From Peteryoungia aggregata LMG 23059 (GTDB lineage Bacteria > Pseudomonadota > Alphaproteobacteria > Rhizobiales > Rhizobiaceae): a stretch of DNA of 64,000 nt. Positions 44,606 through 53,396 of this stretch are shown piece after piece. Positions within the stretch are counted from its first letter, which is position 1. The number at the start of each line of letters is the position of its first letter. The notes beneath the pieces are model-generated. The model was not told the DNA's origin. It worked only from the letters and a program-made list of their open reading frames with translations, and did not search any database. A program made the position numbers and the translations under genes. The stretch lies in NCBI RefSeq assembly GCF_030814435.1, contig NZ_JAUSUW010000004.1, forward strand, positions 1 through 64,000, in the 5' to 3' direction.

Positions 44606-44663
44606 GCACCATCTCGCAGCTGCGAAAGGACTGGTCAAAGAAACCTTTGCGGTCTATCAATCA

Positions 44664-44696
44664 GCCGGGTCCGCGACGAGCGGGTCCGGCATTTTT
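44664..44696 (+). terminator. Rho-independent terminator of etfBA
   Basis: Eleven-base stem GCCGGGTCCGC (44664-44674) / GCGGGTCCGGC (44680-44690) with a gacga loop and two G-U pairs in the RNA, followed by ATTTTT (44691-44696). It separates etfBA from the dehydrogenase gene 50 bases downstream. Confidence 0.8.
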
Positions 44697-44746
44697 GTCG
44701 GTGCCATCTTCTTGAGTGAAGACGAGAACGGGTGAGGAGCGAGACG

Positions 44747-45628
44747 ATGACGGACAAGATCAGCAATGTGGGTGTCGTGGGTGCCGGCCAGATGGGCTGT
44801 GGCATTGCCCAGGTCTCCGCCGCCGCCGGCTATAAGGTCACGATCTACGATCTCTCCAAGGAGAGGATCGAGGCGGGCCTTGCCACCATCAACGGCAACC
44901 TCGCCCGCCAGGTCACCAATGGCAAGATGTCTGACGAGGACCGCAAGGCAGCGCTGGCGCTTATTTCCGGCTCGTCCGACGTCAACGACCTCGCCCCGGC
45001 CGATCTCGTCATCGAGGCGGCAACCGAAGACGAAAGCGTCAAGCGCAAGATCTTCGCCGCCCTCTGCCCGGTGCTCAAACCCGAAGCGCTGATTGCGACC
45101 AACACGTCCTCGCTCTCGATTACACGCCTCGCCTCGGCCACCGACCGGCCGGAGCGCTTCATGGGCATCCATTTCATGAACCCGGTGCCGGTGATGAAAC
45201 TGGTCGAACTGGTGCGCGGCATCGCGACCGACGAGACGACCTTCGCCACGGCCAAGACCTTCGTCTCCTCGCTCGACAAGACGATCACGGTCGCGGAAGA
45301 CTTCCCCGCCTTCATCGTCAACCGCATTCTGCTGCCGATGATCAACGAGGCGATCTACACGCTTTATGAAGGTGTGGGCTCGGTGGAAGCGATCGACACT
45401 GCGATGAAGCTTGGTGCCAACCACCCGATGGGGCCGCTGCAGCTTGCCGACTTCATCGGGCTCGACACCTGCCTCTCGATCATGCAGGTCCTGCATGAGG
45501 GCCTGTCGGACTCGAAGTATCGCCCCTGCCCGCTGCTGGTGAAATATGTCGAGGCCGGTTGGTTGGGCCGCAAGTCCGGCCGTGGCTTCTACGATTACCG
45601 TGGCGAAGTGCCGGTTCCGACGCGCTGA
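44747..45628 (+). CDS. 3-hydroxybutyryl-CoA dehydrogenase
   Basis: 293 residues. It interconverts 3-hydroxybutyryl-CoA and acetoacetyl-CoA with NAD(P). The Rossmann motif is GVVGAGQMGCGIAQ near the start; the catalytic His lies in MGIHFMNPVPVMKLVELV; the signature region EDFPAFIVNRILLPMINEAI follows. The start at 44747 is chosen because the sequence aggagcgag just upstream is the ribosome binding site; the GTG at 44732 lies before that site. It works with ETF in fatty-acid or polyhydroxybutyrate metabolism. It has a separate transcript after the etfBA terminator. Confidence 0.93.
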   Translation: MTDKISNVGVVGAGQMGCGIAQVSAAAGYKVTIYDLSKERIEAGLATINGNLARQVTNGKMSDEDRKAALALISGSSDVNDLAPADLVIEAATEDESVKRKIFAALCPVLKPEALIATNTSSLSITRLASATDRPERFMGIHFMNPVPVMKLVELVRGIATDETTFATAKTFVSSLDKTITVAEDFPAFIVNRILLPMINEAIYTLYEGVGSVEAIDTAMKLGANHPMGPLQLADFIGLDTCLSIMQVLHEGLSDSKYRPCPLLVKYVEAGWLGRKSGRGFYDYRGEVPVPTR

Positions 45629-45688
45629 TCGGCCATTCCGGTCCGGCTCCATCCTGCGAAAAGATTTTTGCCCCTCGGGGTGATGATT

Positions 45689-45753
45689 GGTCGGCCATTC
45701 CTCGGAAGGGAAGTGCCGACCCTCTAGTTTGCGGGCTCGATACCTTTCCCGCA
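45689..45753 (+). promoter_or_regulatory. Two stacked hairpins in the leader of the sulfate-transport operon
   Basis: First hairpin: GGTCGGC (45689-45695) with GCCGACC (45715-45721), containing an inner TTCC-tc-GGAA. Second hairpin: TGCGGG (45730-45735) with CCCGCA (45748-45753), ending three bases before the ribosome binding site ccggag (45756-45761) of the binding-protein gene. The placement suggests control of translation or termination. No known riboswitch class is recognised. Confidence 0.4.
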
Positions 45754-45771
45754 CTCCGGAGCCCCCAGTCC

Positions 45772-46755
45772 ATGAAACGCCTCCTCCTCGTCAGCGCAGC
45801 CCTTGCCGCTCTCTCCCTCCCGGTGTCTGCCGTGGCAGCCGACAAGCTGCTCAACGCGTCCTACGACATCGCCCGCGAGATCTTCGCCGCCCAGAACGAA
45901 GCCTTCATCAAGGCCAACCCGGGCGTGACCATCGACCAGTCGCATGGCGGCACCTCCAAGCAGGCCCGCGCCATTGTGGAAGGACTGGAAGCCGACGTCG
46001 TCACCTTCAACCAGGTCACCGATGTGGAGTTCCTGGCGAAGAACGGCTTCATCAACGAAGGCTGGCAGTCGGAATTCCCTAACAACGCCTCGCCCTTCTA
46101 CTCCTTCCCGTCCTTCCTGGTGCGCGCCGGCAATCCGAAGGGCATCAAGGACTGGGACGATCTGGCCCGTGAGGATGTGCAGGTAATCTTCCCCAACCCG
46201 AAGACCTCGGGCAATGCCCGCTACACCTATCTGGCGGCAACGGCCTATGCGAAGGAGAAGTTCGCCGGCGACGAGGCCAAGGTGACGGAATTCGTCGACA
46301 AGATCTTCGACAACGTGCCGGTCTTCGACACCGGCGGCCGCGCCGCGACCACCACCTTTGTCGAGCGCGAACTGGGCGACGTCATCATCACCTTCGAGGC
46401 CGAGACCAAGTCGATTGCCAAGCAGTATGGCGAGGACAAGTTCCAGCAGGTCGTACCTTCGGTCAGCCTGCTCGCCGAATTCCCGGTTGCCATCGTCGAC
46501 AAGGTCGCTGACGAGAAGGGCAGCCAGGAACTGGCGAAGAACTATCTCGGCTTCCTCTATTCGCCGGAAGGACAGAAGATCGCCGCCGACTTCGGCCACC
46601 GCGTCCATGACGAAAAGGTCGCCGCCGAATACAAGGACCAGTTCCCCGAAATCCGCCTTGTGACGGTCGAAGACGCCTTCGGTGGCTGGGACAAGGTATC
46701 GAAGGAGCACTTTGCCGAAGGTGGCATCCTTGATGGGATCTATGGCAGCCGCTAA
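45772..46755 (+). CDS. Sulfate ABC transporter substrate-binding protein
   Basis: 327 residues. Signal peptide 1-23 (ending AVA|ADK). Periplasmic sulfate/thiosulfate-binding protein of the Sbp/CysP family: LLNASYDIAREIFAAQNEAF, DQSHGGTSKQARAIVEGLEADVVTFNQVTDVEFL, FPNPKTSGNARYTYLAA and GRAATTTFVERELGDVIITFEAE all match. It heads the operon with cysT, cysW and cysA. There is only one binding protein, so it probably serves both sulfate and thiosulfate. The start at 45772 opens the signal peptide. A terminator-like hairpin lies after it. Confidence 0.95.
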   Translation: MKRLLLVSAALAALSLPVSAVAADKLLNASYDIAREIFAAQNEAFIKANPGVTIDQSHGGTSKQARAIVEGLEADVVTFNQVTDVEFLAKNGFINEGWQSEFPNNASPFYSFPSFLVRAGNPKGIKDWDDLAREDVQVIFPNPKTSGNARYTYLAATAYAKEKFAGDEAKVTEFVDKIFDNVPVFDTGGRAATTTFVERELGDVIITFEAETKSIAKQYGEDKFQQVVPSVSLLAEFPVAIVDKVADEKGSQELAKNYLGFLYSPEGQKIAADFGHRVHDEKVAAEYKDQFPEIRLVTVEDAFGGWDKVSKEHFAEGGILDGIYGSR

Positions 46756-46778
46756 GGCGGTCTTTCGGACAGACAGAG

Positions 46779-46803
46779 ACCGGCGGGATCGCCCGCCGGT
46801 TTT
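46779..46803 (+). terminator. Intra-operon terminator-like hairpin between the binding protein gene and cysT
   Basis: ACCGGCGGG (46779-46787), loop atcg, CCCGCCGGT (46792-46800), then TTT. A nine-base perfect stem with a short T run, 24 bases after the binding-protein stop and 21 before cysT. It probably stops part of the transcripts, giving more binding protein than permease, as is common in ABC operons, or it protects the 3' end. Confidence 0.6.
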
Positions 46804-46823
46804 CGCGTGAAAGGATCAACGAC

Positions 46824-47645
46824 GTGAAACGGCGTGTCTTGCCTGGACTGAGGCTGTCCCTTGGGATTACCCTGGTCTATGCGGCGATCATCATCCTCTT
46901 GCCGCTGATGGCCCTGATCTTCAAGGCAGCGAGCCTCGGGCCCGCAGACTACTGGCGCATCGTCTCCTCCGAACGCGCCGTGGCAAGCTATGGCGTGACG
47001 ATCGGCTCGGCGCTGGTCGCGACCCTGTTCAACCTCGTCTTTGGCCTGGCACTCGCCTGGGTGCTGGTGCGCTATCGTTTCCCGGGCCGCCGCATCGTCG
47101 ACGCCCTCGTCGACCTGCCCTTCGCCCTGCCGACAGCAGTCGCCGGCATCTCGCTCACCACGCTGTTTGCCTCCAACGGCTGGTTCGGCGCAGCGCTCGG
47201 CGAAATCGGCATCAAGGTCGCCTATACACCGCTCGGCATCATGGTCGCCATGGCCTTCACCAGCCTGCCCTTCATCGTGCGGACGGTGCAGCCGGTGCTG
47301 GAAGAGCTTGATCCGGCGCTTGAAGAGGCCGGCCAGACGCTGGGCTCGACCGACTGGAGCATCTTCCGGCGCGTGATCCTGCCGCTTCTGACGCCGGCCC
47401 TGCTTGCCGGCACCTCGCTCGCCTTCGCCCGCAGCCTCGGCGAATTCGGGGCGATCATCTTCATTGCCGGCAACCAGCCCTTCTCGACCGAGATTACGGC
47501 ACTTCTCGCCTTCATCCGGCTTGAGGAATACGACTATCCGGCCTCGGCAGCGATTGCCTCGGTCATGCTGATCGCCGCCTTCGTCATGCTGGCCGTGACC
47601 AATTATCTGCAGGCCCGCGCCCTGCGCTACACGGTGAAAGGCTAA
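46824..47645 (+). CDS. cysT: Sulfate ABC transporter permease CysT
   Basis: 273 residues, about six membrane helices. CysT (CysU) subunit of the sulfate/thiosulfate importer. The EAA-like cytoplasmic loop that contacts the ATPase is EEAGQTLGSTDWSIFRRVILPLLTPALLAG. FALPTAVAGISLTTLFASNGWFG is a CysT hallmark. The start is GTG at 46824, with aaggatc about 11 bases upstream. It is followed by cysW after three bases. Confidence 0.95.
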   Translation: MKRRVLPGLRLSLGITLVYAAIIILLPLMALIFKAASLGPADYWRIVSSERAVASYGVTIGSALVATLFNLVFGLALAWVLVRYRFPGRRIVDALVDLPFALPTAVAGISLTTLFASNGWFGAALGEIGIKVAYTPLGIMVAMAFTSLPFIVRTVQPVLEELDPALEEAGQTLGSTDWSIFRRVILPLLTPALLAGTSLAFARSLGEFGAIIFIAGNQPFSTEITALLAFIRLEEYDYPASAAIASVMLIAAFVMLAVTNYLQARALRYTVKG

Positions 47646-47648
47646 AAG

Positions 47649-48545
47649 ATGAGCCAGATCACGAAGGGACGGCGTCCGCCCCGCGTCGGTGACGCCCCGC
47701 TGTTCAGATATGCGCTGATCACGATCGTGATGGTCATGGTCGCGCTGTTCATCATCGCGCCGCTCGCCGTCATCGGCATCGAGGCCTTCTCGCGAGGCCT
47801 GCCCTATTTCCTGGAGACGATCGCTGATCCCGACACGCGGCATGCGATCGGACTGACGGTCCTAACGGCCCTGATCGCGGTTCCGATCAACACGATCTTC
47901 GGGGTAGCCGCCGCCTGGGCGATCACCAAGCATGATTTTCGCGGCAAGCGCATCCTGACGATCCTGATCGAGATCCCCTTCTCCGTCTCGCCGATCGTCG
48001 CAGGCGTCTCCTATCTTTTCGTCTACGGCCTTCAAGGTCTGTTCGGCCCGGCACTCGATAGCGTCGAGCTGAAGATCATGTTTGCCCTGCCGGGCATCGT
48101 GCTCGCCTCGATGTTCGTCACCGCCCCCTTCGTGGCCCGCGAGCTGATCCCACTGATGCAGGCGCAAGGGCGTGACCTTGAGGAGGCCGCGACCTCGCTC
48201 GGCGCCAGCGGCTGGCGCACCTTCGTCTCGATCACCCTGCCCAACATCAAGTGGGCGCTGCTCTATGGCGTCGTTCTCTGCAATGCCCGCGTCATGGGTG
48301 AGTTCGGCGCCGTCTCCGTGGTGTCAGGCAATATCAGAGGCCAGACCAACACCCTGCCGCTGCATATCGAACTGCTCTACCACGATTACAACGCCGTCGG
48401 CGCCTTTGCCGCCGCATCCATTCTCGCAACGCTCGCTTTGGTCACGCTGGTCGCCAAGGTACTCCTGGAACGCCAGGGCGCCGGTCGCCGCAACCGGCCA
48501 CAAACCCTGGCTGCACCCCAGAATTCCCCGGAGGTTCTTTCGTGA
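47649..48545 (+). CDS. cysW: Sulfate ABC transporter permease CysW
   Basis: 298 residues, second membrane subunit. The EAA loop is LEEAATSLGASGWRTFVSITLPNIKWALLYG, and FSVSPIVAGVSYLFVYGLQGLFGP is typical of CysW. It has an N-terminal cytoplasmic stretch of about 20 residues and then six helices. It pairs with CysT in the membrane. The stop overlaps the cysA GTG start (48542-48545, GTGA), so both are translationally coupled. Confidence 0.95.
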   Translation: MSQITKGRRPPRVGDAPLFRYALITIVMVMVALFIIAPLAVIGIEAFSRGLPYFLETIADPDTRHAIGLTVLTALIAVPINTIFGVAAAWAITKHDFRGKRILTILIEIPFSVSPIVAGVSYLFVYGLQGLFGPALDSVELKIMFALPGIVLASMFVTAPFVARELIPLMQAQGRDLEEAATSLGASGWRTFVSITLPNIKWALLYGVVLCNARVMGEFGAVSVVSGNIRGQTNTLPLHIELLYHDYNAVGAFAAASILATLALVTLVAKVLLERQGAGRRNRPQTLAAPQNSPEVLS

Positions 48546-49564
48546 ACATTCGCCTCGACACCGTCGTCAAGACCTTCGAAACCTTCCGCGCCGTGCATGG
48601 CGTCTCGCTCGACATCAAAAGCGGCGAACTGGTGGCGCTGCTCGGCCCCTCCGGCTCCGGCAAGACGACCATCCTGCGCATGGTCGCGGGCCTCGAATTC
48701 GCCGATGATGGCCATATCCACTTCGGTGATGAAGATGCAACGGACATTCCGGTCCGCGATCGCGGTGTCGGCTTCGTCTTCCAGCATTATGCGCTTTTCC
48801 CGCATATGACCGTGGCCGAAAACATCGCCTTCGGCATGAAGGTGTCGAAGGTCAAGCGTTCAACCGCCGACATCGACCGCCGGGTCGAGGAGCTGCTGTC
48901 GCTGGTTCAGCTGTCGGGCCTTGGGGAGCGTTTCCCGGGCCAGATTTCCGGCGGCCAGCGCCAGCGCGTGGCGCTCGCCCGCGCACTCGCGGTCGACCCG
49001 CGCGTGCTCTTGCTCGACGAACCCTTCGGTGCACTTGACGCCAATGTCCGCCGCGACCTGCGCCGCTGGTTGCGCGCGATTCATGACGAGCTCGGCATCA
49101 CCACGCTCTTCGTCACCCATGACCAGGAAGAGGCGCTCGACCTTGCCGACCGCGTCGTCATCCTCGACAAGGGCAAGATCGTTCAGCAGGGCACGCCGGA
49201 AGAAGTCTGCCGCCAGCCGGCGAATGCCTTCGTCATGCGCTTCCTCGGCGATACCAACGCACTGAAGGCCAGTGTTTCGGACGGCAAGGCAAAGGTCGAC
49301 AACATGGTCTATTCGGCTGAAGGCCTGAAGGACGGGCCGGCGGAGCTGCTGTTTCGCCCGACCGATGTCCTGTGGAGCGACGACGCATCAAAGGGTGTGG
49401 CTGCGACCATCCTGCGGGTGCTGGACCGCCCGGGTTCGAAGCGGGTTCTGGCGAAGGCGACCGATGGCGCCACGATCGAATTCGATGTCGCACCGGAATT
49501 CTCTGGCTCCAAGGGTCAGACAGGCTTCATCGAGATCCTTCGTCCGCGCATTTTCCAGGATTGA
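48542..49564 (+). CDS. cysA: Sulfate/thiosulfate ABC transporter ATP-binding protein CysA
   Basis: 340 residues. Walker A LLGPSGSGKTTILR (about 32-45), signature QISGGQRQRVALARALAV, Walker B VLLLDEPFGALD and the switch VTHDQEEALDLADR are all intact. The C-terminal 100 residues form the TOBE-like regulatory domain of CysA. It starts with GTG at 48542, coupled to cysW. It powers sulfate uptake and is the last gene of the operon; the convergent tlpA gene ends 25 bases later. Confidence 0.96.
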   Translation: MNIRLDTVVKTFETFRAVHGVSLDIKSGELVALLGPSGSGKTTILRMVAGLEFADDGHIHFGDEDATDIPVRDRGVGFVFQHYALFPHMTVAENIAFGMKVSKVKRSTADIDRRVEELLSLVQLSGLGERFPGQISGGQRQRVALARALAVDPRVLLLDEPFGALDANVRRDLRRWLRAIHDELGITTLFVTHDQEEALDLADRVVILDKGKIVQQGTPEEVCRQPANAFVMRFLGDTNALKASVSDGKAKVDNMVYSAEGLKDGPAELLFRPTDVLWSDDASKGVAATILRVLDRPGSKRVLAKATDGATIEFDVAPEFSGSKGQTGFIEILRPRIFQD

Positions 49565-49588
49565 GGCATCAAGGGCGGGCGGGAGAAC

Positions 49589-50254
49589 TCAGCCACCCGT
49601 CGCCGCAGCCGTCACCAGCGCCTTGGCGTCAGTGCCGTCCCAGACGGCGGGGCCGTTCATGCTGCCGAGCAGGCAACCCTTGCCGTCGACGAGCAGCGTG
49701 ACCGGCAGGCCGAAGGCGAGACCCTCGCGCTTCAGCTGGTTGAAGACACCCATCGAGGCGTCGCGAAAGAGACCGAGTGCATCCACACCCGTCTCTTCGA
49801 GGAAGGTTTGCGGCTTCTCGACATCGCCGGTGTCGATGTTGATGGCGAGCACCTGGAAGGCCTCACCGCCGGCGGCTTCCTGCAGATTGTTGAGAGCCGG
49901 CATCTCCTCCCGGCAGGGCACGCACCATGTGGCCCAGAGATTGATCAGGACCGTCTTATTCGCGAAGTTGGCCATGGTCATGGGCGCGCCCGCCTTGTCC
50001 TGGAAGGTGAGACCCTGGATCAGCTTGGGTTCGCTGACCGGGATCATCGCCGCGACATCGCCCTTCAGATAAGGCGTCAGCGCCTCTGCCTTGGCGACAG
50101 AACCCTCGCATTGCGCGGCATCCGCAGTCTCCACGGCATTGCCAGACGTGGTCTCTCTCACGTATACCGCAGCCGCGCCGGCGACGATGCCGGCCACCGC
50201 CGCGATCGCAACCAGCTTGGTGGGGAAGAGACCGCTACGTCTTTTTTCTGTCAT
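49589..50254 (-). CDS. tlpA: Thiol:disulfide interchange protein TlpA
   Basis: 221 residues. It is anchored by an N-terminal helix (about 13-32) with a periplasmic thioredoxin-like domain holding the redox pair Cys111-x2-Cys114 ([11 protein letters not shown]). In rhizobia TlpA reduces the copper chaperone and subunit II needed for cytochrome oxidase assembly. The extra Cys pair (Cys49, and one near KGCLLG) is in keeping with TlpA. The start at 50254 follows tggagaatgac; the in-frame Met at 50275 has no such site and overlaps the argH leader. It is divergent from argH with only 24 bases between. Confidence 0.92.
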   Translation of the reverse strand: MTEKRRSGLFPTKLVAIAAVAGIVAGAAAVYVRETTSGNAVETADAAQCEGSVAKAEALTPYLKGDVAAMIPVSEPKLIQGLTFQDKAGAPMTMANFANKTVLINLWATWCVPCREEMPALNNLQEAAGGEAFQVLAINIDTGDVEKPQTFLEETGVDALGLFRDASMGVFNQLKREGLAFGLPVTLLVDGKGCLLGSMNGPAVWDGTDAKALVTAAATGG

Positions 50255-50278
50255 GTCATTCTCCAGGACGGGCATTCC

Positions 50279-51682
50279 ATGGCCGAGGGCACAAAAGACA
50301 CCAAATCCTCCAACCAGATGTGGGGCGGTCGCTTCGCCTCCGGCCCTTCGGCCATCATGGAGGAGATAAATGCCTCCATCGGTTTCGACAAGAAGCTTTA
50401 CGCCCAGGATATCCGCGGCTCAAAGGCGCATGCGACCATGCTGGCGCACCAAGGCATCATCTCGGCCGAAGATAAAGACAAGATCCTTCACGGCCTGGAC
50501 ACGATCCTGTCAGAGATCGAAAGCGGTCAGTTCGTCTTCTCGCGCAAGCTCGAAGACATCCATATGAACGTCGAGGCACGCCTTGCCGACCTGATCGGCT
50601 CCGCCGCCGGCCGCCTGCACACGGCCCGCTCGCGCAACGACCAGGTGGCGCTCGATTTCCGCCTCTGGGTGAAGGAAGAGCTGCAGAAGACGGAACAGGC
50701 GCTTAGTGGCCTGATTGCCGCCTTCCTCGACCGTGCAGAAGAACATGCCGACACCGTCATGCCCGGCTTTACCCATCTCCAGACCGCCCAGCCGGTGACC
50801 TTCGGGCATCACTGCATGGCCTATGTCGAGATGTTCGGTCGCGACCGTCAGCGCGTGCGCCATGCGATCGAACACCTGGACGAAAGCCCGATTGGTGCTG
50901 CGGCACTCGCCGGCACCGGCTATCCGATCGACCGCCACATGACGGCGCAGGCCCTCGGCTTCCGGGAACCCACACGCAACTCGATCGACACGGTATCCGA
51001 CCGCGACTTCGCGCTGGAATTCCTCTCGATAGCCTCGATTGCCGCCGTTCACCTTTCGCGACTGGCGGAAGAGATCGTCATCTGGTCGACGCCGCAATTC
51101 GGCTTCATCCGGCTGTCGGACGCGTTTTCGACCGGCTCGTCGATCATGCCGCAGAAGAAGAACCCGGACGCCGCCGAACTGGTGCGCGCCAAGACCGGCC
51201 GCATCAACGGCTCGCTGATTGCGCTGCTGACCGTCATGAAGGGCCTGCCGCTCGCCTATTCCAAGGACATGCAGGAAGACAAGGAACAGGTCTTCGACGC
51301 CGCCGAAAGCCTGGAACTGGCAATCGCCGCCATGACCGGCATGGTGACCGACATGACCATCCGCACCGACAAGATGAAGGCAGCCGCAGGCTCCGGTTAC
51401 TCGACAGCGACGGACCTCGCCGACTGGCTGGTCCGCGAAGCCGGCCTTCCCTTCCGCGACGCCCACCATGTCACGGGCAATGCCGTTGCTATGGCCGAGA
51501 AGAAGGGCTGCGATCTCGCAGAGCTTTCGCTGGAAGAGCTGCAGAGCATCAATGCGGCGATCACGGCTGACGTCTTCAACGTTTTGACCGTGGAAGCCTC
51601 GGTCGCCAGCCGCAAGAGCTTTGGCGGCACGGCGCCGTCCGAAGTCAGGAAGCAGATCGCCTGGTGGCGGGCGCGCAACTGA
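50279..51682 (+). CDS. argH: Argininosuccinate lyase
   Basis: 467 residues. Last step of arginine synthesis: argininosuccinate splits into arginine and fumarate. The superfamily signature [12 protein letters not shown] holds the catalytic serine loop; [12 protein letters not shown] and AHVTGN-like HHVTGNAV also fit. The start [19 protein letters not shown] at 50279 is chosen as it begins the family's N-terminus; further upstream the frame is antisense to tlpA. A strong terminator follows at 51727. Confidence 0.97.
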   Translation: MAEGTKDTKSSNQMWGGRFASGPSAIMEEINASIGFDKKLYAQDIRGSKAHATMLAHQGIISAEDKDKILHGLDTILSEIESGQFVFSRKLEDIHMNVEARLADLIGSAAGRLHTARSRNDQVALDFRLWVKEELQKTEQALSGLIAAFLDRAEEHADTVMPGFTHLQTAQPVTFGHHCMAYVEMFGRDRQRVRHAIEHLDESPIGAAALAGTGYPIDRHMTAQALGFREPTRNSIDTVSDRDFALEFLSIASIAAVHLSRLAEEIVIWSTPQFGFIRLSDAFSTGSSIMPQKKNPDAAELVRAKTGRINGSLIALLTVMKGLPLAYSKDMQEDKEQVFDAAESLELAIAAMTGMVTDMTIRTDKMKAAAGSGYSTATDLADWLVREAGLPFRDAHHVTGNAVAMAEKKGCDLAELSLEELQSINAAITADVFNVLTVEASVASRKSFGGTAPSEVRKQIAWWRARN

Positions 51683-51726
51683 CAGGGCAACCGATCACGG
51701 CAACGCGTGTCGTCCATCACGAGATC

Positions 51727-51751
51727 AGGGGTGCACAAGCGCCCCTTTTTT
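51727..51751 (+). terminator. Rho-independent terminator of argH
   Basis: Eight-base stem AGGGGTGC (51727-51734), loop acaa, GCGCCCCT (51739-51746) with one G-U pair, then TTTTT. A textbook terminator, 45 bases after argH and only 28 bases before the next start codon. Confidence 0.85.
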
Positions 51752-51779
51752 CGGTAGAGCCTAGAACAACAACATTTCT

Positions 51780-51980
51780 ATGGACCGAGTCATGGTGAAT
51801 TCGCTGAAACGCACGACGCTCACGCTCTCTCTGGTGCTGGCCGCTTCGCTGGCTCTGTCCGCCTGCGGCCGCAAGGGCGATCTCGACCCGCCGAGCACGC
51901 CGGTCGACCAGCAGAACAAGCGCGGCGTCGAGGCGGAAAAGACCCCCGACACCCCCTTCCTCCTCGATCCGCTTCTTTGA
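51780..51980 (+). CDS. lptM: LPS-assembly lipoprotein LptM (YifL family)
   Basis: 66 residues. A signal peptide with lipobox LALSAC; the lipidated Cys is residue 29 (or 25 if translation starts at the second ATG, 51792). It is followed by GRKGDLDPPS, the LptM/YifL signature (Cys-Gly-x-Lys-Gly-x-Leu-x-x-Pro-Pro). In E. coli LptM helps the LptD outer-membrane translocon mature. The gene lies between argH and lysA, its usual place. The ribosome binding site is poor for both starts. Confidence 0.87.
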   Translation: MDRVMVNSLKRTTLTLSLVLAASLALSACGRKGDLDPPSTPVDQQNKRGVEAEKTPDTPFLLDPLL

Positions 51981-51993
51981 CAGGGCTTAACCC

Positions 51994-53262
51994 GTGAACC
52001 ACTTCGAGTATCGCGACGGCGTTCTTTACGCCGAAGGCGTGGCCATTCCCGAAATCGCACGTGCCGTCGGCACGCCCTTCTACTGCTATTCGACCGCGAC
52101 GCTGGAGCGCCATTACAAGGTCTTTTCCAAGGCCTTCGATGGCGTCGATGCCCTCGTCTGCTATGCGATGAAGGCCAATTCCAACCAGGCTGTCCTGAAG
52201 ACGCTGGGACGCCTCGGCGCCGGCGTGGACGTTGTCTCCGAGGGCGAACTGCGCCGTGCGCTGGCCGCCGGCATCCCGGCAAACCGCATCATGTTTTCGG
52301 GCGTCGGCAAGACGCCGAGCGAGATGGATCTGGCCCTCGAGGCCGGCATCTACTGCTTCAATGTCGAGAGCGAGCCGGAACTGGAAGTCCTGAACCAGCG
52401 CGCCATCAAGGCCGGCAAAAAGGCGCATGTCTCCTTCCGCGTCAATCCGGACGTGGACGCCAAGACCCATGCGAAGATCTCGACCGGCAAGAAGGAGAAC
52501 AAGTTCGGCATCTCCTTCGAGCGCGCCCGCGCCGTTTACGCGCGCGCTGCGACCCTGGAAGGCATCGAGGTCACCGGCATCGACATGCATATCGGCAGCC
52601 AGATCACCGATCTGCAGCCCTTCGAGGACGCTTTCCGCCTGCTGCGCGAGCTGGTCGAGACGTTGCGCGGCGACGGTCATACGATCGATCACGTCGATGT
52701 CGGCGGCGGCCTTGGCATCCCCTACAAGGAAGACAACAACCCGCCGCCCGAGCCGGACGCCTATGCGAAGATCGTCAAGGACCAGCTGTCCGGGCTGAAC
52801 TGCCGCATCGTCACCGAACCCGGCCGCCTGATCGTCGGCAATGCCGGCATTCTGGTGACCGAGGTCATCTATGTGAAGGATGGCGGTGACAAGACTTTCG
52901 TCATCGTCGACGGCGCGATGAACGACCTCATTCGCCCGACGCTGTATGAGGCCTATCACGAGATCAAGCCGGTGGTGATTTCGGCGGCGAATGCCCCGCG
53001 CATCAAGGCCGATGTCGTGGGTCCCGTCTGCGAGACGGGCGACTATCTGGCGCTCGACCGCGAGATGGCGATGCCGAAGCCCGGCGACCTGATCGCCGTC
53101 GGTTCTGCCGGCGCCTATGGCGCGGTGCAGGCCGGAACCTACAACACCCGCCGGCTGGTGCCGGAGGTGCTGGTGAACGGCAACGAGTTCCATGTGATTC
53201 GCCCGCGGCCGACCTATGAGGACCTGATCGCGCTCGACAGCGTGCCCGACTGGCTGGCCTGA
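51994..53262 (+). CDS. lysA: Diaminopimelate decarboxylase
   Basis: 422 residues. It makes lysine from meso-diaminopimelate, with PLP. The PLP lysine is Lys60 (CYAMKANSN); the glycine-rich phosphate loop is DVGGGLGIPY; the second-subunit motif GPVCETGDYLA (specificity Cys) is present. It starts with GTG at 51994, 13 bases after lptM. A terminator follows at 53284. lysC, the pathway entry, is at 10.7 kb of this window. Confidence 0.96.
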   Translation: MNHFEYRDGVLYAEGVAIPEIARAVGTPFYCYSTATLERHYKVFSKAFDGVDALVCYAMKANSNQAVLKTLGRLGAGVDVVSEGELRRALAAGIPANRIMFSGVGKTPSEMDLALEAGIYCFNVESEPELEVLNQRAIKAGKKAHVSFRVNPDVDAKTHAKISTGKKENKFGISFERARAVYARAATLEGIEVTGIDMHIGSQITDLQPFEDAFRLLRELVETLRGDGHTIDHVDVGGGLGIPYKEDNNPPPEPDAYAKIVKDQLSGLNCRIVTEPGRLIVGNAGILVTEVIYVKDGGDKTFVIVDGAMNDLIRPTLYEAYHEIKPVVISAANAPRIKADVVGPVCETGDYLALDREMAMPKPGDLIAVGSAGAYGAVQAGTYNTRRLVPEVLVNGNEFHVIRPRPTYEDLIALDSVPDWLA

Positions 53263-53283
53263 TCCATTCACAATTCGGCGATG

Positions 53284-53307
53284 AGGCGGGAAAAACTCCC
53301 GCCTTTT
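53284..53307 (+). terminator. Rho-independent terminator of lysA
   Basis: AGGCGGGA (53284-53291), loop aaaac, TCCCGCCT (53297-53304), followed by TTT. It lies 22 bases after the lysA stop and ends the lptM-lysA unit. Confidence 0.8.
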
Positions 53308-53396
53308 CTCTGCCGCCCTCGTCTTCGCCACAAAGACTGCTATCTTCGAGAACAATCAGCCGTGACTGACGCGCGGCGCTCTCGGAGACCAGACGG

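Noticed and set aside
45629..45771. SAM-II or other known sulfur riboswitch before the sulfate transporter
   Set aside because: The hairpins do not show the pseudoknot or conserved loops of the classes I know; kept only as an unnamed leader structure.
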